Of a stretch of DNA of 64,000 nucleotides, positions 47,439-59,271 are shown piece after piece. The notes beneath the pieces were generated by a model. It saw nothing but the letters and a program-made list of their open reading frames with translations, searched no databases and was not told where the DNA came from. Each line of letters starts with the position of its first letter. The stretch's first letter is position 1. Location of the stretch: positions 28,532,501 through 28,596,500 of the forward strand of contig AP031351.1 of assembly GCA_037833965.1 (NCBI GenBank), given 5' to 3'. Source of the stretch: Marchantia polymorpha subsp. ruderalis. Its lineage: Eukaryota > Streptophyta > Marchantiopsida > Marchantiales > Marchantiaceae. The translations under genes and the position numbers were made by a program.

Positions 47439-50400
47439 TTACCTATCAATTTGGCTGGATACAGCGACGAAGGGTATCCTCAAGCGACTTTCTGATCCGA
47501 TTTCTTTACTTCTAACAGCCACTGCTGTCTTCTTTTCTTTCTCCATGTCACCTGATTCAGGCTCACTTCTCCACGCTCGATCCGCTACATCTGGCCTCAG
47601 AGAAGCTGGACTCTTCTTTCGAGAAGCACGTTCGACTTGAAACTCCTTCTTCCGAGACTCGAATGTGCGCCGCTTCACTCGACTTTTCTTCTTGTCCAGT
47701 ATTGCTGCTTGCTGATACAGCTCCTGGGCGACTTCGAAGTTGCCCAAAGTATCTTCCACAACAGCCAGTTCCTGAAAATTTCGTGGCTTCGTGAGAGTCA
47801 CATTCACAAACTGCGGCAACACATACACACGTTCTATTCGCCGTATTCCTCGAACAAGTCAGATAATTCTTCTTTCGAGAGGTCATAGCAAGGTTCGTTG
47901 CATAGCTAATTAGCTATATCTCAACTCTATACATAGTGTCCAAATCAGTCTTGGGGCATAAATCGATAACGGTGTTTGATTTTCAGGTTACATGAATTAT
48001 TGTTCGACTCCTCTACTATCATCCATAAACACAATTCTTCAGCGTGGCGGGCCAAACATACCATCAGAGATGCAGCATTCTCAGGTTCTATCGCTAGAGC
48101 GACTAGTAACAATCTTTGTGCACTCTCCAGGTTCCCACATTTCCTTTCCATGTGCGCATAGGCCTGGACAGAAATCAGAGAAAATCGCACAAGTTTACCA
48201 CTGAGTTAGTAACTAAAGCAGATAGTAACGAAACCTTGTCTGCAGTTCAGTCTTAACCTTTCACCATAATATATAATGCTTCAAGGAAACTACACATAAT
48301 ATTAGAGCGGCCCCATATCTTTGAAGATTCCGCCAAGTAAGATATCGTCCAAGATCATTCAAGAACAACGAACCTGTAGACATAGCACGCTCTCGGGATT
48401 GGCACCTAAACCTCGTTCAAAAAGAATCCTAGCTTCAGCGAAGTTTCCAGATTCTTGTTCCAGAATAGCCCAGGACTGCACGCAGATGATAGACAAAGTC
48501 AGTGACTATACAAAGTTAGGTTCGACCTTCTCATACTGATAAAAAGTATCCCACATCACAAACATTCTTCGACTTGTGTACATTAAACTAGGTCGAGGAC
48601 GTCTATGAAGTCCCCATCTAACCGAAGCATTGATTTATGACTTTGCACGTTTACAGAACAAGAGCTTAAGAGACAGATATACCCAATGCTGGCTGATCTC
48701 GTATGCTGCGGAGAATCTTAGATCTACTGCATGACAACCTCAGCCGAAATCTCTATACTGTCTATACACAAATTCTAGATGAGGACAGAACTTTTCGTCA
48801 GAAGTAAAAGCTTCAGGAGTAGCGTTTGCACTGACCTGCCAACAGTGGACATTGTTCGGATTTATCTCTGCACATTTCTTGTATAGATTTCTTGCTCTCA
48901 GTTTAGACTCGACAGTCCCTACGAGTCCTTCTTGATGAGCCCACGCCTGCATGTGTATGTGTAAGAGACTGAGAAAAAAACACATTCTTATGTCCAATAT
49001 CTACCCTACTCTGTGGAAAGAGATTGAGTGCAGGTCCACAGAATTTCTTCGACCTATTCTTCTCAGCACCATTCTATCAACTCAGCACTTTCTAGCCCTG
49101 AAATTTTTCATGAATCTCGCTTAATATGAATAAGGCGTTTCCTTCGTAACGACGTAAAATTGGTTGAAGTCACCTACAAGACGAAATTAGATTATGAAAA
49201 AGGTCCTACCGCTGGTGTCGACGGAGGTTGAGGACAATTACCTGTAATGTGTAGGTACTTTCGGGATCCACCTCCAACGCACGTCCAAAGAGCTGTCGCA
49301 TTTTCCTCCACTTCTTCTGACTAGCTTCAAACATAGCCCAAGCCTGACAGAAAACCCACGGAATCAGAAGGGCAACAGCATAACTTATGTTCTTTACTTT
49401 AAGAGATTATCTACGATTCGATTATCACTCAGCTTTACAGAAAGAAAGTTCACTCTCTGGAAACTCCAGCTTACATGCCAGCATTTCGCATCCTCTGGAT
49501 TTGCCTCAACAGATAACTTGAAGTGCGAACGAGCAGCAGCGTAATTGTGTGCTCGTGCTTCAAGTCGAGCTCGTGACTGATGTACGACGGCATTTCCAGG
49601 TTCGAGGTCCGCGGCTCGCTGTAAAAGAGCGCGGGCTTTGCTCCAGTTTCCAGTTCGTTCCTCTAGCATTGCCCATCCATGTAGTCCATATACTCCAGTG
49701 GCCCGTAGGCTGCTCTCTACCTCACCCTGGACCCAACGATAATAAGAAGAAGCAATGTCAATAGCTAGAACTTGCGAATGCCCTGCTGCTCAAAGCCACA
49801 GATCGGAGTCAATATTGGAGCAGTTCTATGTATCTAGAACCCTAATATAAACCAATTTAATACTCCAACTGATTCTTTGCCAACCGGTATTAAGAAAATT
49901 GTTTTTGTCCGAGACCATTCTTTAAAAACTGAGGCCACCCTTTTCATCACTAACACAAGAGAACTGCAGTGGAGTGTGAAGGGATTTCTCATACCTTTTG
50001 GCTTGCATTCAGCGACTCCATGAATAAGTATCTGGCTCTTTCTGGGTTTTGTACATGTGCCTCTAGAGTACCCCAGGCTTGAAGTGCTCTCACATAATCA
50101 ATGCCTAAATCTCCTTTCAATTTGAATTTGCGAATAGCCTGAGAGTACAAACCTCCTGCTGCCACCATGTCACCTGCAGCCATTCAATCAAACAAGTATT
50201 CATGAGCTCAGTCCGAAGCGTAAAGCTGCCTTGACATCTCAGACTGTAACAGGAGCTTAGAAGAATACATCATCTACAAGTGTGAAAAAGAAAAGGGTTA
50301 AAAACCCACCACACTTGCGCTCAAGGCTAGCACGATGTAGAATCACTTTGATGTTCTCTGGGTACTTCTTGGACAGCTGCCATTCATGCGGAACATAATT

Positions 50401-53400
50401 CATATTAGACTTTTCATGAATTTCAGAGATAATGATAGCTAGAAACGAGCGAGGCGTTTGTGAACGACAGAAACAGCACTTCAAATCCAGAATATCATCA
50501 TGCTCTCCATCCAGCACAACTGAATACAACGGAAGCTTTGAAAAGTGGGAACAAACTTTACCGTCATGATTATTTTGCGGGCTGATGCCTTATCCCCAGA
50601 GGCGAGGAAACGTCTGAAAGTTGATAAGTCTTCCTCAACTCTTTTGTCCGAGGACTCATCGATCTGAGCCGGCACTTTCAGCCCTTCAAGGTCAGCGTTT
50701 TTTACACTGCTTGGCCAGAGTGAAATGGATTCCTGAGTCTCTGACCAAGAATCAAGATCCTTTCTTGAGTTTGTGGTTGGGGTTGGTGCCAATGGTTTTT
50801 CTGGCAAGCGTAGGGGCTTGACTAAGCTTGGTTTCTGCTTGCCTGAACGGGCAGGAAGGCTGTCCCTGTTGGGATCACTCGTGTTGGTGCTAGGATTAAC
50901 CTGTATGCTTGTAATCAACTCTGCCTCATCCGAAGAGGGGATGGCATCAGACGTGTCCAACATATTTGACGGCACAACCTCTCCATCCATATCATGACTG
51001 CCCTCTGAGGAAGACTCGGCATGCAACTGATTGCTAACTTCAATGTCAGCTGACTTTCCCGAACCGCAAGTATCCAACTCGACCTCAAAATCGCCGCAAT
51101 TTCCAGAACCCAGGCATAACATTTCTGAAGAAGTATCCGTTATCTGCGGCAGTTTGGTGCCCAGTTGAGAGCTCACCTCCCTGTCAACCCCTGCAAGATT
51201 TTGCGCAATTTGAATCTGGAAAAGTTTTCAAAGAGGAGTTAGTCGTCAATCCCAGGAGAGAGGAGAGATGAAGTCGCGAAATCAGACCGAAGGAGTCAAG
51301 GTACTGTACCTGATGTCGAAATTTGCCAAACTCTTCGGCTGATACCGAGCCATCTGTGTTGAGGTCTACTATTCTCATGAGCTCCAAGGCATCCTCCTTA
51401 TCTGCTCCCAATTCATGAATCACGTCTCTGAACTCGTCGACACTTATAACTCCATCTTGATTTTTATCGAACATTTTGAAAATCTGGTCGTTCTCAGATA
51501 AGATCGGATCAGCTCCTTCCAGGCTCACGGCATTTCTAGCTATCTCACCGAATCTCGTGGCAGCAACATTCGCAGCAGCAACCATAATCATCTTGAGGTT
51601 CCTGACCTGCAAGTTTGGATTTGGGTCAATTACGGTCTTCATTGCAGAGACTAGACTTGAACACAACTCACCAGTAATCTGATGAAAGCAGAATTCATCA
51701 AAAGGTACAAGCGAAGACATTCTGCAAATACGTAATAGCTATCGTTTGCAAAGATGTTGAAAGGAACCAAAGTTGTGAAATTTGCTCTCAGATCTTCTTC
51801 TGCTTAAATAATCTGAAATTGAGAAACCATAAGGGACGAGCGAAAACCACAGCTACAAACCTGTTCTGGATCAGTTAATCCTCCTTTGTATAATGAGTGC
51901 GAAGCCTGGCCGGCCACGGCGTTCGTGTCCATTTCCACGGTGCGTATTTGGATCTCCATAGGAGGGCGCCACTCATTTTGATCAGACAGGTGTACAGCTA
52001 AGTGTAGACTTTCGTAACCATTCTGCTTAGGTTCGGCAATGTAATCTTTTAACCTTCCGGGTACCTCCTTCCAAATATGAGTGGCAACCTCCATAGCTCT
52101 GTAGCAACTTCTAATGCCGCGTTCTCTTTCTTCATCCGAATTACTTCCAGCTTTGGGTTCTAGAATCACACGAAGACCTAGGACATCAAATACTTCTTCG
52201 GGCTTCCTACCGTCCTTGAGAAGCTTCCTCATTGTGCTGAAACGACTTTTGTAACGACCTGTTATGGTAATGTTCTCAACCAACTCCTGCAACTCTTCGT
52301 CTCCTTGGAGTGCCGCGGACAACTGGTCTCTGCATTCATCCACAACCCCGCTTCCGTCCACCCAATGGCTCCTCAACCAGTTTTCGATGAAAGAATAAGA
52401 ATCCGGAAATAAGACTCTGAAACCGAGGTCTTCAAGTTCGAGGCTCATTGAACCCGTACCTATGGCGTGAGCTAGGGGTGCGTAAATCTGCATAGTCTCC
52501 AGGGCCAGAATCTGCTGTCGATACCTCGGATAGGCATGAATGTGGCGCATGGTATCCAGCCGACTTGCAAGCTCAACGACCACTGATCGGATGTCATGAA
52601 AGGCAAGGCAGAACTGTCTCAGGGCCTTGGAGTTTTCATCATCCAGGGTCTCCACACGAGAAGGGATGTGCCTCACCCGGGAGCAGTCATGCAGAAGGCG
52701 AGGTATGCTTCCTCCGAGAGTTTTTTCAATTACAGAGTAGCTGATTAGACCTGCATCGACTACTTCTCTCAGTAAACCGGTACTGATAACCTCAGCGTCC
52801 ATCTGCCACAAACACAGACTGTACGGATGAGCTGATTTCCCTCATTGCCTTGACAGACCTATAGCTCATTAATCATCACACCAAAAATACAAGCAACACC
52901 AGTTTCTAAACGTGAGCAACGAAAGCTACATATCATCGATTTCAGTAAGGGTTTGAACGAACCCCGAGATCGGCGAGAGTGTGGGCGACCGCGAGAGCTC
53001 TGCACAGTGGGGTTCGACCATCTACGTCTGCTGTTGGAGTGGCACTCTGCAGTGCCATCACCGAGAGCTTGAGAGCGCGCAGCAAAAGGTCCGAGTCACT
53101 ACTTCTCACCAATTCAGGAGGGAGCCTTCCAGCCAGGCCATCCCAAGCAGCAACGAGTTCCACCACCCTCCTCCCTCCAGGAAGCTCTGCAAGGGATGGG
53201 GGCCCTCGAGGACCATTCCGGACCCAATCGTCCTGCCCATTGGGTTCACTGGCAAAACTGACCCTGGGCACCTGATCTGCCACTTCGACGTCAAATACTT
53301 CATTGGTTAGACTAGCTGCCATGGATTCTGACCTACTTCCGGAGTAAGAGTCACTTCTCGCCGACTGAAACGAAGGTCCACCTTGGGAGGGGATCTCGGA

Positions 53401-54691
53401 GTCAGAGCAGACCTCCGCACTACTACTTTGTCTTCTTTGAATCTCGCTGGAACCGATTCCTTGGAGGCTAGACTCCAGCAAAGTTCGTTCAACTTCTTCA
53501 CGAGGAGCCCTGCCCTGGGAAACCTTAATATCGTCAATTTCTCTCGACACTTCGTCGTCGGACACCAAGCCCAGCTGGGTTTCCAAGTCAACCAAACCAT
53601 TGTTTCCAACGACCTGAACGCGCCTTCTGCGTTCCCCAGTGGGCTGCCTCCTGGGACGATCTCTACTGCGCCTTCCTCCATCATCTACTTCTCTAACCGC
53701 TGTTTGGGTCCCATTATTCAGGGCATCCTGTACACGGGGCTGCAGTTCTAATCCAGGCTTTCTCCCTTTTAACGACGTGCTGTTTTCTCCGTTCCGTCCA
53801 TTCTGCTTATTCGAGCTGTTCTGCGACCTGGACGACGTATCTGTCTTTATGAACGAGTAGGTCTTCACGAGGTTCACCTTGCTGTCTGCATAATTGGACT
53901 GGCACGCACCTCTCAAGGTTACAGACACCGAGTCCACATTGCCGTGACGCTCCCTAACATTGCTTCCTCTTCCCGACTTGAGCTGCGCGCAGACCAAGAC
54001 ACAAAAATAAGCAACCTGAACACTAATTGATCCAAGGCATCAGGCTGAGAGTCAGTTCATCTCTCCGAAAAAACACTCCGTGATGTAGACGCTTGCTGAA
54101 TTCCAGAGCAGACGGTGAACCAGAGAATCTGGCCTCGGTCTGTGTCCCACTGAAGCAATTGCCAGCTCCCTACAAACTAAGAAATTGTAGGGAGGGACCA
54201 TACAATACAAGGAGGCATTCCAGGTGAGGACCAATCAGATTAAACACAAAGAGGGTGACATAAATTAAGTCCGAGAATTGCACCCTGCGACAGGAAGACT
54301 ACGAGGAAGCGATTCTCCACATCCTCCCCAATGCATGCGGAAAAGCTCGAGGAAAAAACCATTGTCCAGAGGTCGCCTTTCGAAGTACGTACAGACATGT
54401 CCTCGGAATAATCTCAAAGGAGGCCTCTATTTTGAAAATTGAAAGTGGTTGCAGTGACATTCGGCACGCAAGCTCCCACTTTCACAACCATTTTTTCAAC
54501 AACCATCTCGAGAAATTTTCAGCACGGGAGGGCAAATTTTCGGGCACGGACGAGGGACAGACCGAAATACAGGCAGACAAACAGACAGACACTCTGAGTG
54601 ACAGGACGAGCACCTGAGGAGGGCCTGGTGGGCAGCAAGGCGCAGCGCTTTTAACATGCAGCGAACCCATGCTATTGGCACATGCCTTCAT
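47439..54691 (-). CDS. CRSH: Ca2+-regulated (p)ppGpp synthetase (CRSH) fused to a TPR/HAT repeat array
   Basis: Thirteen exons: 54691-54614, 53982-52963, 52802-51861, 51606-51310, 51215-50562, 50376-50310, 50173-49995, 49726-49475, 49343-49242, 48946-48836, 48475-48374, 48163-48062, 47771-47439; 1412 residues. Residues 27-290 are low-complexity, likely plastid targeting plus linker. A degenerate HD region follows: the hydrolase HD pair is absent, LLREVVDAGLI standing in its place. The synthetase has GRYKSRFSTMRKLLKDGRK (548-566), FDVLGLRVIL, NGYESLH (627-633) and MEIQIRT (648-654). Two intact EF-hands follow: DKNQDGVISVDE (727-738) and DLNTDGSVSAEE (761-772). Other plant CRSH proteins end soon after. 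Here the frame runs on through a 218-residue acidic/Ser-rich linker exon into about eight TPR/HAT repeats (about 998-1330) resembling HCF107-type repeats, and a basic tail. The first exon (78 nt) is the least sure. Confidence 0.85.
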
Positions 54692-56480
54692 CCCCGTTCG
54701 CTCCAAGCTCAGCGAAGATCAGCGAGCCCTGCAACGCGGGGCCTGGTAGCAGGGCCGACTCCAACCCCGCTCCGGAACAGCGTCAAATGGCCCCTACTCC
54801 CAAATCAACCACTCAAATCGATCGACGAATCTATCGGTAAATCAATCAATCAATCGGTCGATCAATCAATCGCCTACTCCGACGACCACTCCACACCGAC
54901 CCGGCAGTGCCAGCGCCAGCCCCAGGCGCTTCAGATCAGATCGCTCTCAGACAACGAATCGATCCCGAGCCAATCGGGCGAGAATGCTGCTCAACTGCAA
55001 GAGTATCTATGTACAGACAGCGACTATCATACAATCAAACTCCGGATTCCGTGTACGAAAAAGCGGAGGGAAAAAAAGGGGCCAAATCTCGTCGACTGCC
55101 TGGGCCCGAAAACACGCAAAAAATGGAGCGCAAATATCCGATCGAAACCTCGGGCCGCCTCCGAAAAAGCCTTATAGCTGCGGACCCCGAAGCATTAGAC
55201 CCCCCGCGATCGTACTCTCGGCAGGTCACGAGAGATTCGGGTACCGTCCACACTTGCCCCTGTTGACGGACGGCGACGGACGGATGGGCGACGGATGACG
55301 GATGACGGACCAGCGAGCCCTACTTCCGGCCTTGCTTCGCTCCTGGCCTCCCAGCCCAGAGGAGGGAGGGCCTTGCGGGGCAGAGAATCCTGTGGCCGCT
55401 CTGCAGCCGGACGCGTGGCGTTCATCTCCCCTGCCTAGGCCACTCATCTGAACCTACTTTCCGAGCCTCCCCGCCAGCTTCGGTCGCCGAACCCGTCCGT
55501 GACCTTTCATCTCCTTCGGATTGGTCTCGGTCGCCCCCACCCACCCGGGTCCACCTCTTCCCAGCCAATCCGCGTCCCCTTTAGGATTCTATTCTTCTCC
55601 TCCGTCAGACTCTTCGAGGCTTCGAGGCCTCGGCATGCGCCAGGTCACGCGTTCGACTCCCCGCTCCGAGTGACGACCAGAACGCCCCTCGCTTACATTA
55701 TCAAAAATTATCCCTCCAAAAAGACTCACAGTCCATTTCTGGCCTCTCACGGGATTTTAACGTATTCCCCAGCAGGTTATCGGGTACCTTAGGCCACGAA
55801 AGAGCTGCACGCCTTTTGGGGACGAATTTATTGCCGGCGTAGTTCTAACGAGGGAATAATGGAATTATGAAAATGTCCAAAATTATTACTTTACTCCAGA
55901 AGAGGATGCTGCGCTGAGTTAAGGAGAGTGGGGGAGGCTCGGGGGAGATCGGATTATGTGGCACGACGAGTAATACGTGGACTGATGGGGAGGACTGCCA
56001 GTGGATCGGAGCCAGGGCACGGATAGAGCTGATGTGGGGTCAGGGGTCGCTTTACGGATTGAGGTGTGAGTTGGACAAAGTCCGTTAGCTGTCTGATTGG
56101 GGAACTTGTCACAAGGGCGAGGAGAGGCGAGTTCGTGGTTCCTAGCGAGGAACGATCGCGACCACAGCTTCAGGAGGAGCCACGTCGACGCACGACGCGT
56201 CAGCCACACCCGGTTTCCAGACCCTCTCGGGCCGAGCGAAGTGTGCACCGGGGATTCGAGGCTCCGCGGCCGTCGGATTGGCGCTCAGGCTCGGCAGGCG
56301 CGGGCCGGAGGACAAATATCGAACTCCGGTGACGTGGTGCCGTCGAAGCAACACACGCCCCGAACACCAACGTGTGGAAATATTCCCGCCCCCGCTGAAC
56401 GTTTCACCGGCCGGATTTTACCTCTCCTGGATAACTGCATCCGTCACCGCTAAATGTGTTCTCGGCAGCTAGCCAGGTTC
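54692..56480 (-). promoter_or_regulatory. 5' flank of the CRSH-TPR gene, GC-rich
   Basis: GC-balanced to GC-rich sequence with repeated ATCGATC/AATCAATC motifs (54819-54882) and CGGACGGATGGG-type repeats (55264-55312). Frames on both strands overlap and look like chance. GC falls sharply after about 56480. Confidence 0.4.
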
Positions 56481-57960
56481 TATATCCGTCGATCATCTCT
56501 TGCAGTCATATCTTCAGCATTTCTGAACCATTTAAGGCCTCAATAAGATGAAACTTTTTTTGTATGGATATATCGCATCTCACCTTAAGATATGGCCGTC
56601 ACTATGTTTACATGTATAATTTTAAAATATACACTATATAAATAATTCATTATTTGATTTCGTATTATGTAGCCTCACTATGTTTACGTAACAATTCATT
56701 TAATGTCATATCTAGAGGTGTTCTTATTTGATTTCGTGTGCTCCTTGTTATTTATGATCAACTATTCAAATTTCACCACAACTTGGACTTGTATTCCAGA
56801 AAGAATTTTGAACGTGAATAGATCAGCTTTAAGTACAAGTAGGAGATAATATTTGGTGTGAACCATTTATGTTATAGTATTGCTACAGGCTTAGTCTAGT
56901 TGTTGTATCTTTGTTATAAAATTTAATCTACTCATTGAACTATTCTCGGATGAAGTTGAAATAATCATGCACGTTCTTGTATCATATCAAAGTAAATAAA
57001 GCAGTGATTGAACAATATGATGGATTTTATTCACGAATATCTACACAAAACTCTATGGTACATTACATGATTCATGATCTTCTCAAAGATCTTGTGTAGA
57101 TATTCCACTCCATTCAATCTTCATCAATTTCATTTGAATTTCCCAAAGTCTAAAAAGTCATAAAACAGTGAAAATTTTTGCTCTCCATTTGCATATGGTT
57201 TCATTTTGATGTTATTATACTATCATGATATGTTTCTAAAACTTTTCAATAACATCAAAATGAAACCATATGCAAATGGAGAGCAAAAGTTTTCACTGTT
57301 TTATGACTTTTTAGACTTTGGGAAATTCAAATGAAATTGATGAGGATTGAATGGAGTGGAATATCTACACAAGAAGTTCTGAGATACCTTTTTCCAAGTA
57401 GATGGTAACGCATTTCAAAATGATACAAAATTTATGCAATATAATTCTAATCCAAAGAGTTGGGATAATATTGGTGTTGAAAGAAAAAAAAATTATTTTA
57501 ACACTATCCAGATCTACTTTATGATTTCATATTTTTTATCATTATGTTGTCTTGTCATTTCTTAATTACACTATTTTTTAATCTTTACTCATTATATCAT
57601 ACTTGTATGTTCTAACTTTTGGATCATCAAATGACTATCACGATGTTTTAAGGTTCAAATTAAAATATTATGGTAACATGCATGAATACCCATAGGCAAT
57701 CAATGATGAACTTTACTTTTCTGAGCAAAAGATTATAAAGGTGTTGGTAATGATGATCATAAGGATGAAGTTTAAAATATTCATAATGAAACAAGGTGAT
57801 AAGGCATGCGATCCTAGTTTTGATGCTTGATCAATCTGCGATTCATAGTATTAAGGAGTTTCGTGAATTTTAAATTATGTTAATTGATAAATTGTTATCT
57901 GTAAACATCATCCTGAGACTTATGCTCTAGCATGCAGATTTATTCTTGTGATGAATAGAA
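56481..57960. other. AT-rich intergenic block
   Basis: Strongly AT-rich, no open frame of note. It resembles the 5.0-7.5 kb desert in composition and hosts a long inverted repeat (57091-57373). Confidence 0.6.
57091..57373. repeat. Long inverted repeat, 126-bp arms, 31-bp loop
   Basis: Arm 57091-57216 (starting CTTGTGTAGATATTCCACTC) and arm 57248-57373 are reverse complements with only two mismatches that I can see. A transcript would fold into a nearly perfect 126-bp duplex. No target-site duplication was recognised, so whether it is a MITE or a hairpin small-RNA locus is open. The motif ATATCTACACAA also occurs once more outside the arms, near 57039. Confidence 0.93.
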
Positions 57961-59271
57961 AATTCTAAAATAGCTGCGATCATCGCGTTACAAACCCCCC
58001 AAGCATCGCGGAGTGAGAGGCAGCTCGGACCGCTGATTTATCGAAAAAGCTATCGCGCTCCATCTGCTTGATAATGAGATCCAAGATTGTACCCGGTCTA
58101 AAGACTGATTAACTTTTACATGGATATAACCCAATTATAAAATCCATAAAACAGGAGGCCTTCATCATAGTTCGCATTACTATTTGAATCGACCTTTTTC
58201 ACAGATGATTGAAGAAGCTTTATGCTGCATCTACTCATATCTGCAGAAAAATTTCTACAAGAACAATATTTATATCAAAAATCACAATTACCTCTAAAAT
58301 TGTCCATACTTGCAACTCTTTGTTCAGATAACAGTCTCATGATTCTTAGCTCGACTGAGACGTGGACTGGAGGCCTGATAAGACTAAGTCCTTCATATTA
58401 TCTAGTGTTTAATGCATGAACAACTGTTTCTGTCAACGCGAATCATCTCTCTCTGTATGGCTTCAATGTGCTGCAATGCGGTCACCTGACTCCGACGACG
58501 TTCACGTCAGTAGAGCCCAATCACTTACTGCTGATGTGCTCGCTGGCTCCTGCAATAGCGGTTGCTACGCGAAACAATTATTCGATTCTTATCAGTGTGT
58601 AGCGATTACTGAATGCAGTAATCGCTACACACTGCAAAACAAGCCCACCATTTTTTCATACTCATTGATGGCGCAAGTAAGATGCGAAAAATATAATGTG
58701 CTTAAAACTGTAGCCCGAAAAGGTCTGACGGACAAGATCATGTCCCGGACTCGACATGCTTTCATTCACACTTCAGATAAATGAAGGAAAATTTTAGACC
58801 GCAAAACCGGTAAATAGTCGATCCAAACCATTCCAGATCAGAGGAAGGTACTCGCAGACATTTCTTCTGGGGAGATGGACAGTCCTAAGTGAAAAGTTAC
58901 ATCACTCATCTCTTCTAGTTTGAAGCCTGCTTGACTAACACCTTCTCTAAACTAAATCACTACGTTACAGCTGCTGGGGCCTTTAGGCTACATACCAAAG
59001 CTCCATGTCAAGTACACTTGAAAGCCTTCCACTCAACTAGAGTTTAATCTCAGTCCAGCTGACTGCTCAACTGCCACTACTAGCTCAATCTTTCGTTAAA
59101 AGAGAAATACAACTCAGACTCAAACTCTAGAAACCGCTTACAAACTCAATTTTTCCCTACAAGTGTCATCAATCCATAGCCTACGCCTTACAATGGCGGA
59201 GCAGAGGCCTTCTCTATGTTTACATACAAGAGCTTCTGTATAATTGATCAAAATTCATACTCTGTAACCTA
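57961..59271. other. Intergenic / 3' flank of eIF2B-alpha
   Basis: No gene recognised. The 122-codon frame on plus 58416-58784 has no known domain and spans a palindrome. The last part should hold the eIF2B-alpha 3'UTR. Confidence 0.5.
58593..58634. repeat. Perfect 18-bp inverted repeat with 6-nt loop
   Basis: CAGTGTGTAGCGATTACT - GAATGC - AGTAATCGCTACACACTG. A very stable hairpin on either strand. It is not followed by a T-run, so a Pol III or bacterial-type terminator is not indicated. Confidence 0.93.

Noticed and set aside
54482-54706. Continuous 74-codon frame as CRSH N-terminus
   Set aside because: It includes a TTG start and reads through the CAG|GTGCTC donor at 54614; the shorter exon 54691-54614 joins exon 2 in phase.
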